A stretch of DNA of 64,000 bases. It comes from Sulfuritalea sp. (GTDB lineage: Bacteria; Pseudomonadota; Gammaproteobacteria; Burkholderiales; Rhodocyclaceae). The stretch is taken from contig JALNZB010000008.1 of the NCBI GenBank assembly GCA_023229545.1, forward strand, positions 1 through 64,000, given 5' to 3'. The position numbers were made by a program, and so were the translations under genes. Below are positions 45,746 through 55,116 of the stretch, piece after piece. The notes under the pieces are model-generated. The model ran no database searches, was not told where the DNA came from, and saw nothing but the letters and a program-made list of their open reading frames with translations. The stretch's first letter is position 1. Every line of letters begins with the position of its first letter.

Positions 45746-46345
45746 ATGGCTGATGCAAAGAAAGCGGAAACCGAAACAGAAACCCCTCCTGCCCCAAAAA
45801 ACAAGGGGAAGCTGATGGTGTTCATTGCCATCGGCGTTCTGGTGCTGGTGCTGGTCGGGGGCGGCGCGGCTTATTTTCTGATGAAGAAGAAACCGGCCGT
45901 TGAAAGCATGGACGGTGAAGATCCGCTGACGGAAGTCAAGGCGAAGAAAAAGGACAAGAAGGGCGATCACACTCCCCCCGCTTTCTACAAGTTCGACAAG
46001 CCATTTACGGTAAAACTACAGACCGAGCAGCAGGAGGCTTACCTGCAGACAGAAGTTCAGCTGCGCGTACTGGATACGGCGGCGCAGGAAATACTGAAGC
46101 AGTATGAACCGGAACTCAAGCATCGCATCATGCTGATCCTGCTCGCCAAGAAAGCGTCGGATCTGGGAACGGCGCCAGGCGTCCAGCGACTGTCCAACGA
46201 GATAAGAGAAACAGTGAATAACACGCTGGAACCCCCTGTCGTCAAGAAAGGCAAGGACAAGGCCGAGGCGAAGGAACCCGGCGATGTCGCGGCTCCCGAT
46301 GCACCCGTGCAGGCCGTGCTGTTCACCTCATTCATTATTCAATAA
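45746..46345 (+). CDS. fliL: Flagellar basal-body-associated protein FliL
   Basis: 199 aa from ATG 45746, preceded by GGGAGAG. One membrane span (LMVFIAIGVLVLVLVGGGAA) near 30-50 with a Lys-rich stretch after it, and a C-terminal FliL domain (FTVKLQTEQQEAYLQTEVQL, then a hydrophobic end). It stabilises the stator at the motor. Confidence 0.9.
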   Translation: MADAKKAETETETPPAPKNKGKLMVFIAIGVLVLVLVGGGAAYFLMKKKPAVESMDGEDPLTEVKAKKKDKKGDHTPPAFYKFDKPFTVKLQTEQQEAYLQTEVQLRVLDTAAQEILKQYEPELKHRIMLILLAKKASDLGTAPGVQRLSNEIRETVNNTLEPPVVKKGKDKAEAKEPGDVAAPDAPVQAVLFTSFIIQ

Positions 46346-46354
46346 AAGCGCCGA

Positions 46355-47329
46355 ATGAGTCAGGACTTTCTCTCCCAGGAAGAAGTTGATGCCCTGCTCA
46401 AGGGCGTCACCGGGGAAGCCGACGAGGCTCCACAGGAAACTGAAGACGGGAGCGTCAAAAACTACGACCTCGGTCGCCAGGAGAGAATTGTCCGTGGCCG
46501 GATGCCGACTCTCGAGCTTATCAACGAGCGTTTTGCCCGCTACCTGCGTATCGGCCTGTTCAACTACATGCACCGCAGCACGGAAATTTCGGTGGGACCG
46601 ATCAAGGTGCAGAAGTACAGCGAATTTATCCGCAACCTGGTCGTTCCAACCAATTTGAATCTGATTCAGGCCAAACCGCTGCGCGGCACCGGCCTCATCG
46701 TATTTGATCCGAATCTGGTGTTTCTCGTCGTGGACAACATGTTCGGTGGCGACGGGCGCTTCCACACTCGCGTCGAAGGTCGCGATTTCACGGCCACCGA
46801 GCAGCGCATCATTCAGGGAATTCTGAATGTTGTCTTCGAGGAATACCAGAAGGCCTGGGCGCCGGTATATCCGCTGACGTTTGAGTACATCCGCTCGGAA
46901 ATGAACACGCAGTTTGCGAATATCGCAACGCCATCCGAAGTGATCGTCTCCGTCACCTTCACCATCGAACTCTCCGGCACCACGGCGGAAATGCACTTCT
47001 GTCTGCCCTACTCCATGGTGGAGCCCATCCGCGACGTGCTCTATAGCACCATGCACAGTGAGCAGGCAACATCTGACAAGCGCTGGACGGGAACCCTGAC
47101 GCGCCAGTTGCAAACGGCCGAAGTCGAACTGGTGGCGACACTTGGCACCACCAGCGTCACCTTTGGCGACATTATCAACATGAAGACCGGCGACATTATT
47201 CCAATGATGATCGACTCAAAGGTACCGGTCGCCGTCAACGGAGTTCCCATCGTGGAATGCCGTTACGGGGTACGCAATGGGCAATACGCACTGAAGATCG
47301 AGCGCTTTTTCGCCGAGGAAGACGCCTAG
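46355..47329 (+). CDS. fliM: Flagellar motor switch protein FliM
   Basis: 324 aa. It starts with the CheY-binding peptide region (LSQEEVDALLKGV near 5). The middle domain has MPTLELINERFARYLRIGL and GLIVFDPNLVFLVVDNMFGG; the C-terminal SpoA-like domain ends in YALKIERFFAEED. Nine bases after fliL. Confidence 0.95.
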   Translation: MSQDFLSQEEVDALLKGVTGEADEAPQETEDGSVKNYDLGRQERIVRGRMPTLELINERFARYLRIGLFNYMHRSTEISVGPIKVQKYSEFIRNLVVPTNLNLIQAKPLRGTGLIVFDPNLVFLVVDNMFGGDGRFHTRVEGRDFTATEQRIIQGILNVVFEEYQKAWAPVYPLTFEYIRSEMNTQFANIATPSEVIVSVTFTIELSGTTAEMHFCLPYSMVEPIRDVLYSTMHSEQATSDKRWTGTLTRQLQTAEVELVATLGTTSVTFGDIINMKTGDIIPMMIDSKVPVAVNGVPIVECRYGVRNGQYALKIERFFAEEDA

Positions 47330-47353
47330 GCACTGATACGCAGGGAGCATGTA

Positions 47354-47782
47354 ATGAGCGAGACGAACGAAACGGAAGATCAGGTTTCCGAAGACGATTG
47401 GGCTGCGGCCATGGGCGAGCAAGCCGCTGTCGATGCCGGAGCCGGAACCGAAGCCGCGACCGCCCATCCGGCGGCAATCTTTGAAGAGCTTTCCGGAGCC
47501 ACCGAGAACCCGGCGACTCCCCAGGGCTTTGACATGATTCTCGACATCCCGGTGAACCTCACCGTGGAACTGGGTCGTACCAAGATATCGATTCGCAACC
47601 TGCTGCAACTGGCGCACGGTTCGGTCGTCGAACTTGAGGGCATGGCCGGCGAGCCGATGGACGTGCTGGTCAACGGCACCCTGATCGCGCAAGGCGAGGT
47701 AGTCGTGGTGAACGAAAAATTCGGCATCCGTCTTACCGACGTCATCACCCAGCAAGAACGCATTCGCAAACTTAACCGCTGA
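47354..47782 (+). CDS. fliN: Flagellar motor switch protein FliN
   Basis: 142 aa. An acidic N-terminal linker of about 60 residues precedes the SpoA domain (MILDIPVNLTVELGRTKIS, LLQLAHGSVVELEGMAGEP, GEVVVVNEKFGIRLTDVI). FliN forms the C-ring with FliM. Confidence 0.95.
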   Translation: MSETNETEDQVSEDDWAAAMGEQAAVDAGAGTEAATAHPAAIFEELSGATENPATPQGFDMILDIPVNLTVELGRTKISIRNLLQLAHGSVVELEGMAGEPMDVLVNGTLIAQGEVVVVNEKFGIRLTDVITQQERIRKLNR

Positions 47783-47787
47783 TAAGT

Positions 47788-47818
47788 CCCCGCTTCTTCC
47801 CTCTGCTTGGGGGTTTTT
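47788..47818 (+). terminator. Weak terminator-like hairpin after fliN
   Basis: CCCC at 47788-47791 pairs with GGGG at 47809-47812, followed by TTTTT at 47814-47818. The stem is short and the loop long, so it would attenuate rather than stop transcription into fliO. Confidence 0.3.
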
Positions 47819-47872
47819 CGTCGACGACGAAAGCCTAAGCTCGCGCCCTATCAGGTCACCCCGGTTGCGAGC

Positions 47873-48304
47873 ATGATCCGTTTCATCCCCACCCCGTTGC
47901 TGCTTTTTGCCATGACTGAGGCCTGCGCGCAGGCCTCCCAAAGCGCGCCCGTGGCGGTGCCGATGACTGACCTCGGCGGTAGCCTGTGGCAGCTCCTTTT
48001 TGGTCTGGCCGCAGTGCTGGCGCTGATGATTGGCAGCCTCTGGGTGTTGAAAAAACTGGTCGCCAAACGCGGCGAAAGCGCGGGACTGTTGCGCGTTGTC
48101 GCTGGCACTGCGGTTGGCACACGCGAGCGTGTCGTTATTGTTGAAGTAGGCAGTACCTGGCTGGTGCTTGGAGTAGCGCCGGGGCGCGTATCGGCGCTCG
48201 CCGAAGTCCCCCGCCAGTCCGTCGCCGCCCAGCCAGTCAGCCCGGACTCCTCGTCCGGCGCGGGATTTTCCGACTGGCTGCGCAAGCTGACGCAGGGAAA
48301 ATAG
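47873..48304 (+). CDS. fliO: Flagellar biosynthesis protein FliO
   Basis: 143 aa from ATG 47873; the upstream in-frame start adds an Arg/Lys-rich stretch without family character. A hydrophobic N-terminus (probable signal) and a membrane span near 40-62 (WQLLFGLAAVLALMIGSLW), then KKLVAKRGESAGLLRVVAG and LVLGVAPGRVSAL. FliO helps FliP ring assembly. Its stop is followed by fliP. Confidence 0.82.
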   Translation: MIRFIPTPLLLFAMTEACAQASQSAPVAVPMTDLGGSLWQLLFGLAAVLALMIGSLWVLKKLVAKRGESAGLLRVVAGTAVGTRERVVIVEVGSTWLVLGVAPGRVSALAEVPRQSVAAQPVSPDSSSGAGFSDWLRKLTQGK

Positions 48305-49045
48305 ATGATGCGAGGCGCAAGACTGCTTGGCGGCGCACTGCTGCTATTGGCGCCGATACTCGCCGACGCGCAAGTGTTGCCCGCTGTGACCAGCAATCCC
48401 GCAGCCGGCGGCGGAACGCAATGGTCACTGTCGATCCAGACCCTGCTGCTGCTCACCAGTCTCACCTTCCTGCCGGCAATGCTGCTGATGATGACCAGTT
48501 TCACGCGCATCATCATCGTTCTGTCGCTGCTGCGCCACGCCCTGGGCACACAGACCTCGCCGCCCAATCAGGTCATCGTCGGACTCGCCCTGTTTCTCAC
48601 GTTCTTCATCATGGCCCCGGTCACCGAGCGTATTTACAACGATGCCTATCTGCCGCTGTCGGAAAACAAAATCAGTTTTCAGGTCGCGCTGGACAAGGGT
48701 GCCGTACCCTTGCGCGCCTTCATGCTCAAGCAGGTACGGCAGGCGGATCTGGCCACTTTCACCAAAGTCGCCAAACAACCGGTTCCCGCCAAGGCCGATG
48801 ACATACCAATGAGGGTGCTGATCCCGGCCTTTGTCACTTCCGAGCTCAAGACGGCGTTCCAGATCGGCTTTATCGTTTTCATTCCGTTTTTGATTATCGA
48901 CATGGTGGTGGCCTCGGTTCTCATGTCGATGGGCATGATGATGATGTCGCCGGTCATTGTCTCCCTGCCCTTCAAAATCATGCTTTTTGTGCTGGTCGAT
49001 GGCTGGAACCTGCTTGTAGGCTCGCTTGTGCTGAGTTTCGGCTAG
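48305..49045 (+). CDS. fliP: Flagellar biosynthesis protein FliP
   Basis: 246 aa. An N-terminal signal sequence of about 22 residues, then SLQTLLLLTSLTFLPAM-like and MTSFTRIIIVLSLLRHALGT segments, the family mark, and PFKIMLFVLVDGWNLLVGSL at the end. Core of the export gate with FliQ and FliR. Confidence 0.95.
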   Translation: MMRGARLLGGALLLLAPILADAQVLPAVTSNPAAGGGTQWSLSIQTLLLLTSLTFLPAMLLMMTSFTRIIIVLSLLRHALGTQTSPPNQVIVGLALFLTFFIMAPVTERIYNDAYLPLSENKISFQVALDKGAVPLRAFMLKQVRQADLATFTKVAKQPVPAKADDIPMRVLIPAFVTSELKTAFQIGFIVFIPFLIIDMVVASVLMSMGMMMMSPVIVSLPFKIMLFVLVDGWNLLVGSLVLSFG

Positions 49046-49054
49046 CGGAACGTC

Positions 49055-49324
49055 ATGACACCCACCACCGTAATCGAGATTGGCCGCAACGCACTCGAAC
49101 TCACGCTGATGATTTCCGCGCCGCTGTTCATCGCGGCGCTGGTCACGGGTTTGATTGTCAGCATTTTTCAGGCCGCGACACAGATAAACGAGGCTACGCT
49201 TTCGTTTGTACCAAAGTTGGTTGCCATCTTTATCGCCCTGATCGTCGCCGGCCCGTGGATGATCACCATGATGACCGACTACATGCGCCGCCTCTACGAG
49301 TCGATCCCCAGCGTGATCGGGTGA
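49055..49324 (+). CDS. fliQ: Flagellar biosynthesis protein FliQ
   Basis: 89 aa, two membrane helices. APLFIAALVTGLIVSIFQAA and TQINEATLSFVPKL are the family signature. Export-gate component. Confidence 0.95.
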   Translation: MTPTTVIEIGRNALELTLMISAPLFIAALVTGLIVSIFQAATQINEATLSFVPKLVAIFIALIVAGPWMITMMTDYMRRLYESIPSVIG

Positions 49325-49337
49325 TGGCCGGTAGCGC

Positions 49338-50129
49338 ATGATTTCAATCAGTTCGGCGCAGCTCGATACATGGCTCGCCTTGTTCGTGTTTCCCTTGTCG
49401 CGAATCCTTGGTCTGCTGGCGACGGCCCCCGTGTTCAACAATGCCGCCATGCCGGTACGAATACGCCTGATCGCCGGCCTCGCCATCACCCTGGCGCTGG
49501 CGCCCGCGCTGCCGGTATTGCCGACGATTCCGGCAAGTTCCTGGACTGGATTGGTGGTCCTCGCCGAACAGATACTGATCGGCGTTCTGCTCGGTTTCGC
49601 GTTACGCCTCACCTTTGCGGCAGTTGACGTCGCCGGCGAATTGATTGGATTGCAGATGGGCCTAGGGTTTGCTACATTTTTCGACCCGACCAGTGGCGGC
49701 CAGACACCGGTTATCGCCGAATTTCTCGGACTGCTGACGGCACTGGTCTTCCTCAGCCTGAACGGTCACTTGTTGGCGCTGACCGTCCTCGCCGAAAGCT
49801 TTACGTTGTTGCCAGTGAGCACGACACCGATTCACGCCGCTGCCTTTTCATCGCTGATGGCCTGGTCGTCAATGCTTTTTTCAACGGGGGTGCTGCTGGC
49901 ACTGCCGCTTATAACGGCCTTGCTGATCGCCAACATCGCCCTGGGCGTACTGGCTCGAATCGCTCAGCAACTAAATCTATTCGCGGTCGGCTTTCCCGTC
50001 ACGCTGGCGTTGGGATTTCTGGTCCTGATGTTGTCGTTGCCGTATATCGGGGCAGCCATGGAAGGCATCTTCAGCAACGGCTTCCAGGCGATGAATATGG
50101 TCATGCGCGCTGCTGGCGGTCCGCTCTGA
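49338..50129 (+). CDS. fliR: Flagellar biosynthesis protein FliR
   Basis: 263 aa with about six membrane helices; LFVFPLSRILGLLATAPVF at the start and GLQMGLGFATFFDP in the middle as LIGLQMGLGFATFFDPTSGG. Last gene of the fliF operon. Four bases separate its stop from the end of the convergent lipoprotein gene. Confidence 0.93.
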   Translation: MISISSAQLDTWLALFVFPLSRILGLLATAPVFNNAAMPVRIRLIAGLAITLALAPALPVLPTIPASSWTGLVVLAEQILIGVLLGFALRLTFAAVDVAGELIGLQMGLGFATFFDPTSGGQTPVIAEFLGLLTALVFLSLNGHLLALTVLAESFTLLPVSTTPIHAAAFSSLMAWSSMLFSTGVLLALPLITALLIANIALGVLARIAQQLNLFAVGFPVTLALGFLVLMLSLPYIGAAMEGIFSNGFQAMNMVMRAAGGPL

Positions 50130-50133
50130 AACT

Positions 50134-50622
50134 CTATTTTCTTGTCAAACGAATAACGCCCTGCGACACGCGCTGCGAGCCCAGCACGGATGACTCCATG
50201 CCCTCGGAATATTCCAGCACCTGATAGCCATCGTAGCCGCCTTGCCGCATAAGTTCCTTCGCCCGCTGGTGGAATACCATGCGCGACTCACCGGCACCAC
50301 CGGCATAAAAGCGCTTCATCTTGAGCGAAAAATGGTAATGGGCGTCGGGAAAAGCGGCCTGCTCGACCTCCCAGTTGGGCGCCAGCGGATCGAGTATCAG
50401 GTAGGCCGCGCCTGCGTACAGGCCCCAAGTGACGAGCTTGTCCAGCGGAATCTGCACCGCATTGGAGAGATTCAATGTTGCGTCGGGAATGATCGGTCCT
50501 TGCGCCGGCAGGCTGCCGCTTAGACTCGTCGGCCCAGGGTAGCTGGTTAGAGCGCCGCAGCCCGCGAGCCAGCAGGACAGCACTGCGACAGGCAAGAGTC
50601 GGCGCTGGCGGGACGGCGTCAT
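50134..50622 (-). CDS. Small lipoprotein translationally coupled to flgL
   Basis: 162 aa. It starts at ATG 50622, overlapping the flgL stop (ATGA). A lipoprotein signal peptide ends in LSCWLAGC, acylated Cys near 22. The mature part has a short Gly/Pro-rich stretch, a hydrophobic segment near 66-82 and a C-terminal half with no family I recognise. The first residues (TPSRQRRLLP) come from a copy of the dispersed repeat. Coupling to flgL suggests a role with the hook-filament junction or flagellar envelope passage, but that is inference only. Confidence 0.65.
   Translation of the reverse strand: MTPSRQRRLLPVAVLSCWLAGCGALTSYPGPTSLSGSLPAQGPIIPDATLNLSNAVQIPLDKLVTWGLYAGAAYLILDPLAPNWEVEQAAFPDAHYHFSLKMKRFYAGGAGESRMVFHQRAKELMRQGGYDGYQVLEYSEGMESSVLGSQRVSQGVIRLTRK
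50593..50618 (+). repeat. Dispersed 24-bp repeat, copy 6, at the lipoprotein start
   Basis: CAAGAGTCGGCGCTG then GACGGCG. It forms the first codons after the ATG of the small lipoprotein gene. Confidence 0.7.
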
Positions 50623-51971
50623 ATATAGTTGAACAGCGAAAGCTGCGAAATTCTGACGAAGGATTGCTGCGCCGCCTGCAAGTCGGTCTGCCTCCGCGTC
50701 AGATCGGAGATCGCCTTGGCATAGTCCAGATCCTGCAATTGCGAAAGTGTCTGCTGGTATTGCAGGTTCAAGTCCTCGTTCACGCTGGACAGGGAATCGA
50801 TCTCCGCCATGCGCGAGCCGATCTGTGCCCGGACCCGCAGGATGTTGTCGGAGGCCTGATCGAGATTGGTCAGGGCAAAGCCGATATCGTTGGACAAGGC
50901 GGCTGTGGCGGCGCTGGTTCCGGTATTTGCGTTTTCCATCGCCCCGATCAACTTGGCGATCGTGGAAAAAACGCTTTGCGATGAACTCGGTGCGATGCTG
51001 AAGCTGTCGCCGTTCGCGGGAACCCCGGAAACCGACACGTTGGCACCGAAGTCGAAAACCCCCGGCTCGGCTCCCTGATTCTTGAGGATGATCGGCTGAC
51101 CGCTTTGGTAAACCCGCTGTCCGGTGGCCGCAGTGGGCGGCAACACGGGAGCAGCGCCGGTCAGCAATGAATTGCCGTTAGTTGCGCTTGCCGGGTCGGT
51201 GTCAATGACATCGTAATAGGTAACGGGGGGCACAACCGTATTGTCGATGCTGAAGCTAATGCTGAAATTCTTCGTCGGCAATGCGTTCCATTTGGCCGGA
51301 TCGGTAATGCTTCCCGCGTCGATCATTCCGGTTCCGGCATTGGTGCCGACACCGAGAGCTTTCGGATAGTCCGTCACGAAGTAGCCGTTTCCATTGCGAA
51401 TCCGCTTGAACACGTCATTGCCTGAATCGCTGACATCAAGAAACCGGGTTGGCGAGACCTGGAGTTTTCGTTGTCCGTCATCTCCCGAATAGATGATTTC
51501 ATTGCCCGCAAGAATGCTATCGACTGAACCGCCAAATGGCTTGGTTGCACCCATGAAGCCGGAAAACAGGTATAGCCCGCTGCCATCGGTGGCGTTGGCA
51601 ATCCCGGTCAGTTCCTCAAAGCGCGCACGCAGTTCCGTCGTGATGGCGCGGCGATCGCTGTTCGCCAGGCTGGTATTACCCGCCTGCACCGCGAGTTCTC
51701 GCACCCGCCCTAGGAGGTCGGTGCTGCTCGACAACTGGGCCTCTTCCAGACCAAGCGCCGAGTTGGCGTTGTTGTGATTCACTTTGAATTGCGCGTTGAC
51801 ATCCTGGGACTGCGTCACCTCCAGTGCGCGCGCCGCCGCTACCGGATCGTCGCTGGGCGAGAGCATGCGCCGGCCACTGGCGACCTGCTGCTGCAAGTGA
51901 AGCAGGGACGAGGTCTGCCTGTTGATGGTGCTGACACCTGCATCAAAGATCATTCCGGTACTGACTCGCAT
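50619..51971 (-). CDS. flgL: Flagellar hook-filament junction protein FlgL
   Basis: 450 aa. The N-terminus is flagellin-like (MRVSTGMIFDAGVSTINRQ, then QQQVASGRRMLSPSDDPVA) and the C-terminus ends in coiled helices (YAKAISDLTRRQTDLQAAQQ, LSLFNYI). The middle is larger than in E. coli FlgL (about 317 aa). It lies 32 bases after flgK and shares its promoter. Confidence 0.92.
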   Translation of the reverse strand: MRVSTGMIFDAGVSTINRQTSSLLHLQQQVASGRRMLSPSDDPVAAARALEVTQSQDVNAQFKVNHNNANSALGLEEAQLSSSTDLLGRVRELAVQAGNTSLANSDRRAITTELRARFEELTGIANATDGSGLYLFSGFMGATKPFGGSVDSILAGNEIIYSGDDGQRKLQVSPTRFLDVSDSGNDVFKRIRNGNGYFVTDYPKALGVGTNAGTGMIDAGSITDPAKWNALPTKNFSISFSIDNTVVPPVTYYDVIDTDPASATNGNSLLTGAAPVLPPTAATGQRVYQSGQPIILKNQGAEPGVFDFGANVSVSGVPANGDSFSIAPSSSQSVFSTIAKLIGAMENANTGTSAATAALSNDIGFALTNLDQASDNILRVRAQIGSRMAEIDSLSSVNEDLNLQYQQTLSQLQDLDYAKAISDLTRRQTDLQAAQQSFVRISQLSLFNYI

Positions 51972-52003
51972 GGTGCGCCTTCCTTATCTACGTCGCCTTG
52001 AGC

Positions 52004-53962
52004 TTAGTTGCTCAACGCAAGAATTTCTTCAAAGATTTTTGAGGCCGTCGCCAGAATCTTGGCCGATGCCTGATAGGCCTGCTGATAGCGAAGCAGATTG
52101 GCGGCCTCCTCGTCCAGATTCACGCCCGAAATCTGCTGCAGGGCGTCAGTGGCATGATCGACCAGCGTCTGCTGCGATGCTCCGATGGCCGCCACCTCAT
52201 TGGTCTTGCTACCCACCGAACTGACGATCTGCGAGTAGGCCGACTGGTAGGACGCCGTCGGGCCGGAAGCCGAGCCAAGCATCGTTGTCTTGGTTTGCAG
52301 CGCCCCAAGCAACATAGCGTTGCGATTATCGGAAACCCCATTCAAATTCCCGGAAACCGTGAATGCGTCACCGGTCGATGGCGTTCCTGAAATTTGAAAT
52401 GTCCAGCCGTTGTAGCTAATGTCGCTACCAGGGGTGTACAGCACGTTGCTCGGCAGAATGTTGCCGCCATTGGTTACGTCAACGACGTCGAAATGAGTCG
52501 AGTCGATGAAGGTGAGAGTAACCTGATTCTGCAGATTGGGATCAAGAACCGCAGGAGCGATCACCGGAGTCACCGTCCCGGCACTTGCGCTTGCAGTCCC
52601 GTTGTTGGTTAATGCCGCCGAGGTTCTCACTGGCGCGGCAGCGGCAATCAGGCGCGTATCCGAAAACGCCATGCGAATATTGCGCGCGCCGACGCGTGTC
52701 GGCTGGATCAGGAAGCTGTCTCCCGCAGCGAACGAAGTCCAGGTGGACGTATCGATGGACATGCCATCAACCACCTGCGGGACCGCGTTGATCGGCACCG
52801 AAAAATTGTCCGCCAGCCGCGTCAGGGTGAAATTAAGGCCGTCGGTACTGAGGCGATAGTCGCTGTCCGTAAGTTGAGAAATGGTCGCCCCGTCCAGGGA
52901 CACTGTCGGCGAGCCGGTCACGGCCACTGTGGCACTATTGGCGCTATTGGCTCGTACTGTTGGCGCCGCGTTGGAGAGGTCGAAGAAGTTCACACCCAGC
53001 GTTCCCGTGAGATCCATCCCGAGCTTGTGCTGATCATTGAAGTTCTGCGCCAGGGTCAGCGCAATCCGCCCCAAGGCATTCTGTGCCGCATCCAGCGACT
53101 GGCTGCGAAACGCCACCAAGCCGCCCAGAGCGCCCCCGGTTACCTGCGACTCCGGCAAGGCCAACGTCGTACCGCCAATGCCTTTTATGGCCACCACAAT
53201 TCGTTCGGGGTCGTCGAGCGAAGCCACTGCCTGCAGTTGATACGACTGCGTGCCAACCACCAAGGGCTGACCATTGCCGATGAACACATTGAAGCTGCCA
53301 TCGCCTTGCGTCAGCGTGCTGACCCGAATCAGCTTGTTCAGATCCTTGAGCATCTGCTCGCGCGTATCCAGCAAGTCGTTGGGCACCTGAGTCTGGCTAC
53401 CGGCCTGGGCCAAAATGATGCGCTGGTTGATATCCGCAATCTGTGCCGAGTAGGTGTTGATCGCCGTCACCTGCCCCATGATCTGGGAATTGGTGCCGTC
53501 ACGAATCTCCGTCATGCGCTGATCGAGCGACTGAAATCTGGCCACCAGCGATTGGGCGGCCGACAACATCGATTGGCGGCTGGGTATCGATGCCGGATTG
53601 GCCGCCACTTCCTGGACGCCCTTGAAGAATGCAGCCATTGCCGGTGACAGGCCGGCGCTGGGATCGGCCAGCATGTTGTCAATCTGCTTGATCTGCGCGT
53701 AGTAGCTGTCCATCTCGTTGGCCGAGGCCTCGGCGCTCAGCACCTGACGGCCAAGAAACTCGTCGTAGATCCGCTTGACAGTCTGTACGTGTGCGCCCTG
53801 GCCCTGAAAGCCCGAGCCAGTGAGCATCGGGATGTTGGTGCCTTGAACGATCTCCTGACGGCTGTAGCCGGGGGTCGACGCGTTCGAGATATTATGGCTG
53901 GCGGTAAGAATGCCCGCCTGCGCGGCATTGAGGCCGCTGACGCCAACACTGAAAATGCTCAT
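52004..53962 (-). CDS. flgK: Flagellar hook-associated protein 1, FlgK
   Basis: 652 aa. N-terminal rod/hook motif ILTASHNISNASTPGYSRQE and C-terminal VNLDEEAANLLRYQQAYQA are the family marks. GGAG precedes the ATG. A sigma-28 promoter lies directly upstream. Confidence 0.95.
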   Translation of the reverse strand: MSIFSVGVSGLNAAQAGILTASHNISNASTPGYSRQEIVQGTNIPMLTGSGFQGQGAHVQTVKRIYDEFLGRQVLSAEASANEMDSYYAQIKQIDNMLADPSAGLSPAMAAFFKGVQEVAANPASIPSRQSMLSAAQSLVARFQSLDQRMTEIRDGTNSQIMGQVTAINTYSAQIADINQRIILAQAGSQTQVPNDLLDTREQMLKDLNKLIRVSTLTQGDGSFNVFIGNGQPLVVGTQSYQLQAVASLDDPERIVVAIKGIGGTTLALPESQVTGGALGGLVAFRSQSLDAAQNALGRIALTLAQNFNDQHKLGMDLTGTLGVNFFDLSNAAPTVRANSANSATVAVTGSPTVSLDGATISQLTDSDYRLSTDGLNFTLTRLADNFSVPINAVPQVVDGMSIDTSTWTSFAAGDSFLIQPTRVGARNIRMAFSDTRLIAAAAPVRTSAALTNNGTASASAGTVTPVIAPAVLDPNLQNQVTLTFIDSTHFDVVDVTNGGNILPSNVLYTPGSDISYNGWTFQISGTPSTGDAFTVSGNLNGVSDNRNAMLLGALQTKTTMLGSASGPTASYQSAYSQIVSSVGSKTNEVAAIGASQQTLVDHATDALQQISGVNLDEEAANLLRYQQAYQASAKILATASKIFEEILALSN

Positions 53963-53985
53963 GATTACTCCGTGAATTAAACCTA

Positions 53986-54012
53986 ATTACGGCAAAACTT
54001 GCCGTGAGTTAA
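53986..54012 (-). promoter_or_regulatory. Sigma-28 (FliA) promoter of flgKL
   Basis: Minus strand: TTAA, 15 bases, GCCGTAAT. The spacer holds the palindrome GGCAA-N3-TTGCC. The start falls about 17 bases before the flgK ATG. Confidence 0.65.
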
Positions 54013-54058
54013 GTCTTCACATGGATTAGAGCAATGGACGTGCCACCCGGCAGTACGG

Positions 54059-55039
54059 TCAGCCCGCCAGCATCTGCCTCAGTGTCGTTCCGCCAATGAT
54101 GCGTTCGAGCTTGGCGGCGTACATCGGGTCGGTGGCATAACCCGCACGTTGCAGACCGCGAGCGAAACTACTGGCATCCTGCGCGCCCAGTACGCCGGCG
54201 TAACGAGGATTGGCTGACAGCAGGCTGGAATAGTCGTCGAACGCCTCGGCATACGAGCCATAGGCACGGAAACGCTCGACTTGTTTCTGAGCAACGCCAG
54301 CGACGTATTCAGTCGTTGTTGCCTCGACCACCGGGCCCTGCCAATTTCGCCCGGCCTTGATACCGAACACATTGAAGCTTGGACTGCCATCGGCACGGCG
54401 CAGCTCGGCTTTGCCCCAACCCGTCTCCAGCGCCGCCTGCGCCACCATGAAATGCGCAGGAATGCCCGTAGTGCGTTCGGCGGAGACCGCCGCCGGCAAC
54501 AGGCGATCAACGAAGGCACGTTGCGTGTCGGTGGCAGTACCCGGTGCAATAGTCGGTGCTGACGGGACGGCGCTCAATGATGCCTCTGGAACATTCTGCA
54601 AGGGAATCAAAGCCGGCGCCGTATCACGCGACAATGGCAGCGACCCGCGCTGGCGCGGCAGCAAAAAGTTCGGCGCGGCAGGATGCAGCGGCAGCGGTCC
54701 ATCGAAGAGTTGCGGTTCAGGGTTCTGCCGCAGCAACTGCTTCTCGATCATCGCCGCAAGGCCGGTACCACCGCTCTTGGCTCCCAATACCTGAGCCATC
54801 TGTTGATCAAGAAGGGATTCATACATTCGGCTCTGATCGCTATCGAACAGGCCCTCGCGTGGAGTAGCGTCACGCATGGACTTCAACACCATTTGCAGAA
54901 ACAGCGCCTCAAACTGCTGCGCGGCTGCTTTCAAGGCCTTCGGATCGCCGTCCTTCAGTTGACGTTTCAGAGCGGTGAGACTACCTACGTCAAAAACGTT
55001 CGGATTGACGGCGGCGGCGGTATTGGCGCTGGTACTCAT
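54059..55039 (-). CDS. flgJ: Flagellar rod-cap protein / peptidoglycan hydrolase FlgJ
   Basis: 326 aa. Residues about 35-95 are the rod-binding domain (AAQQFEALFLQMVLKSMRDAT). The C-terminal half is the glucosaminidase domain (PAHFMVAQAALETGWGKAE, NVFGIKAGRNW, and FRAYGSYAEAFDDYSSLL). The linker contains AVPSAPT from a dispersed repeat copy. It cuts the cell wall so that the rod can pass. Confidence 0.93.
   Translation of the reverse strand: MSTSANTAAAVNPNVFDVGSLTALKRQLKDGDPKALKAAAQQFEALFLQMVLKSMRDATPREGLFDSDQSRMYESLLDQQMAQVLGAKSGGTGLAAMIEKQLLRQNPEPQLFDGPLPLHPAAPNFLLPRQRGSLPLSRDTAPALIPLQNVPEASLSAVPSAPTIAPGTATDTQRAFVDRLLPAAVSAERTTGIPAHFMVAQAALETGWGKAELRRADGSPSFNVFGIKAGRNWQGPVVEATTTEYVAGVAQKQVERFRAYGSYAEAFDDYSSLLSANPRYAGVLGAQDASSFARGLQRAGYATDPMYAAKLERIIGGTTLRQMLAG
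54548..54572 (+). repeat. Dispersed 24-bp repeat, copy 7, inside flgJ
   Basis: AATAGTCGGTGCTG then GACGGCG. It encodes AVPSAPT in the linker between the two FlgJ domains, the same residues as copy 4 in fleR. Confidence 0.7.
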
Positions 55040-55116
55040 GGCAGGCTGAAGAATGTCAGAAGATCGGCGTCACTATTCGCCGGATCAGCGCGGCTAAATA
55101 TTCCCGACTCTGATGA

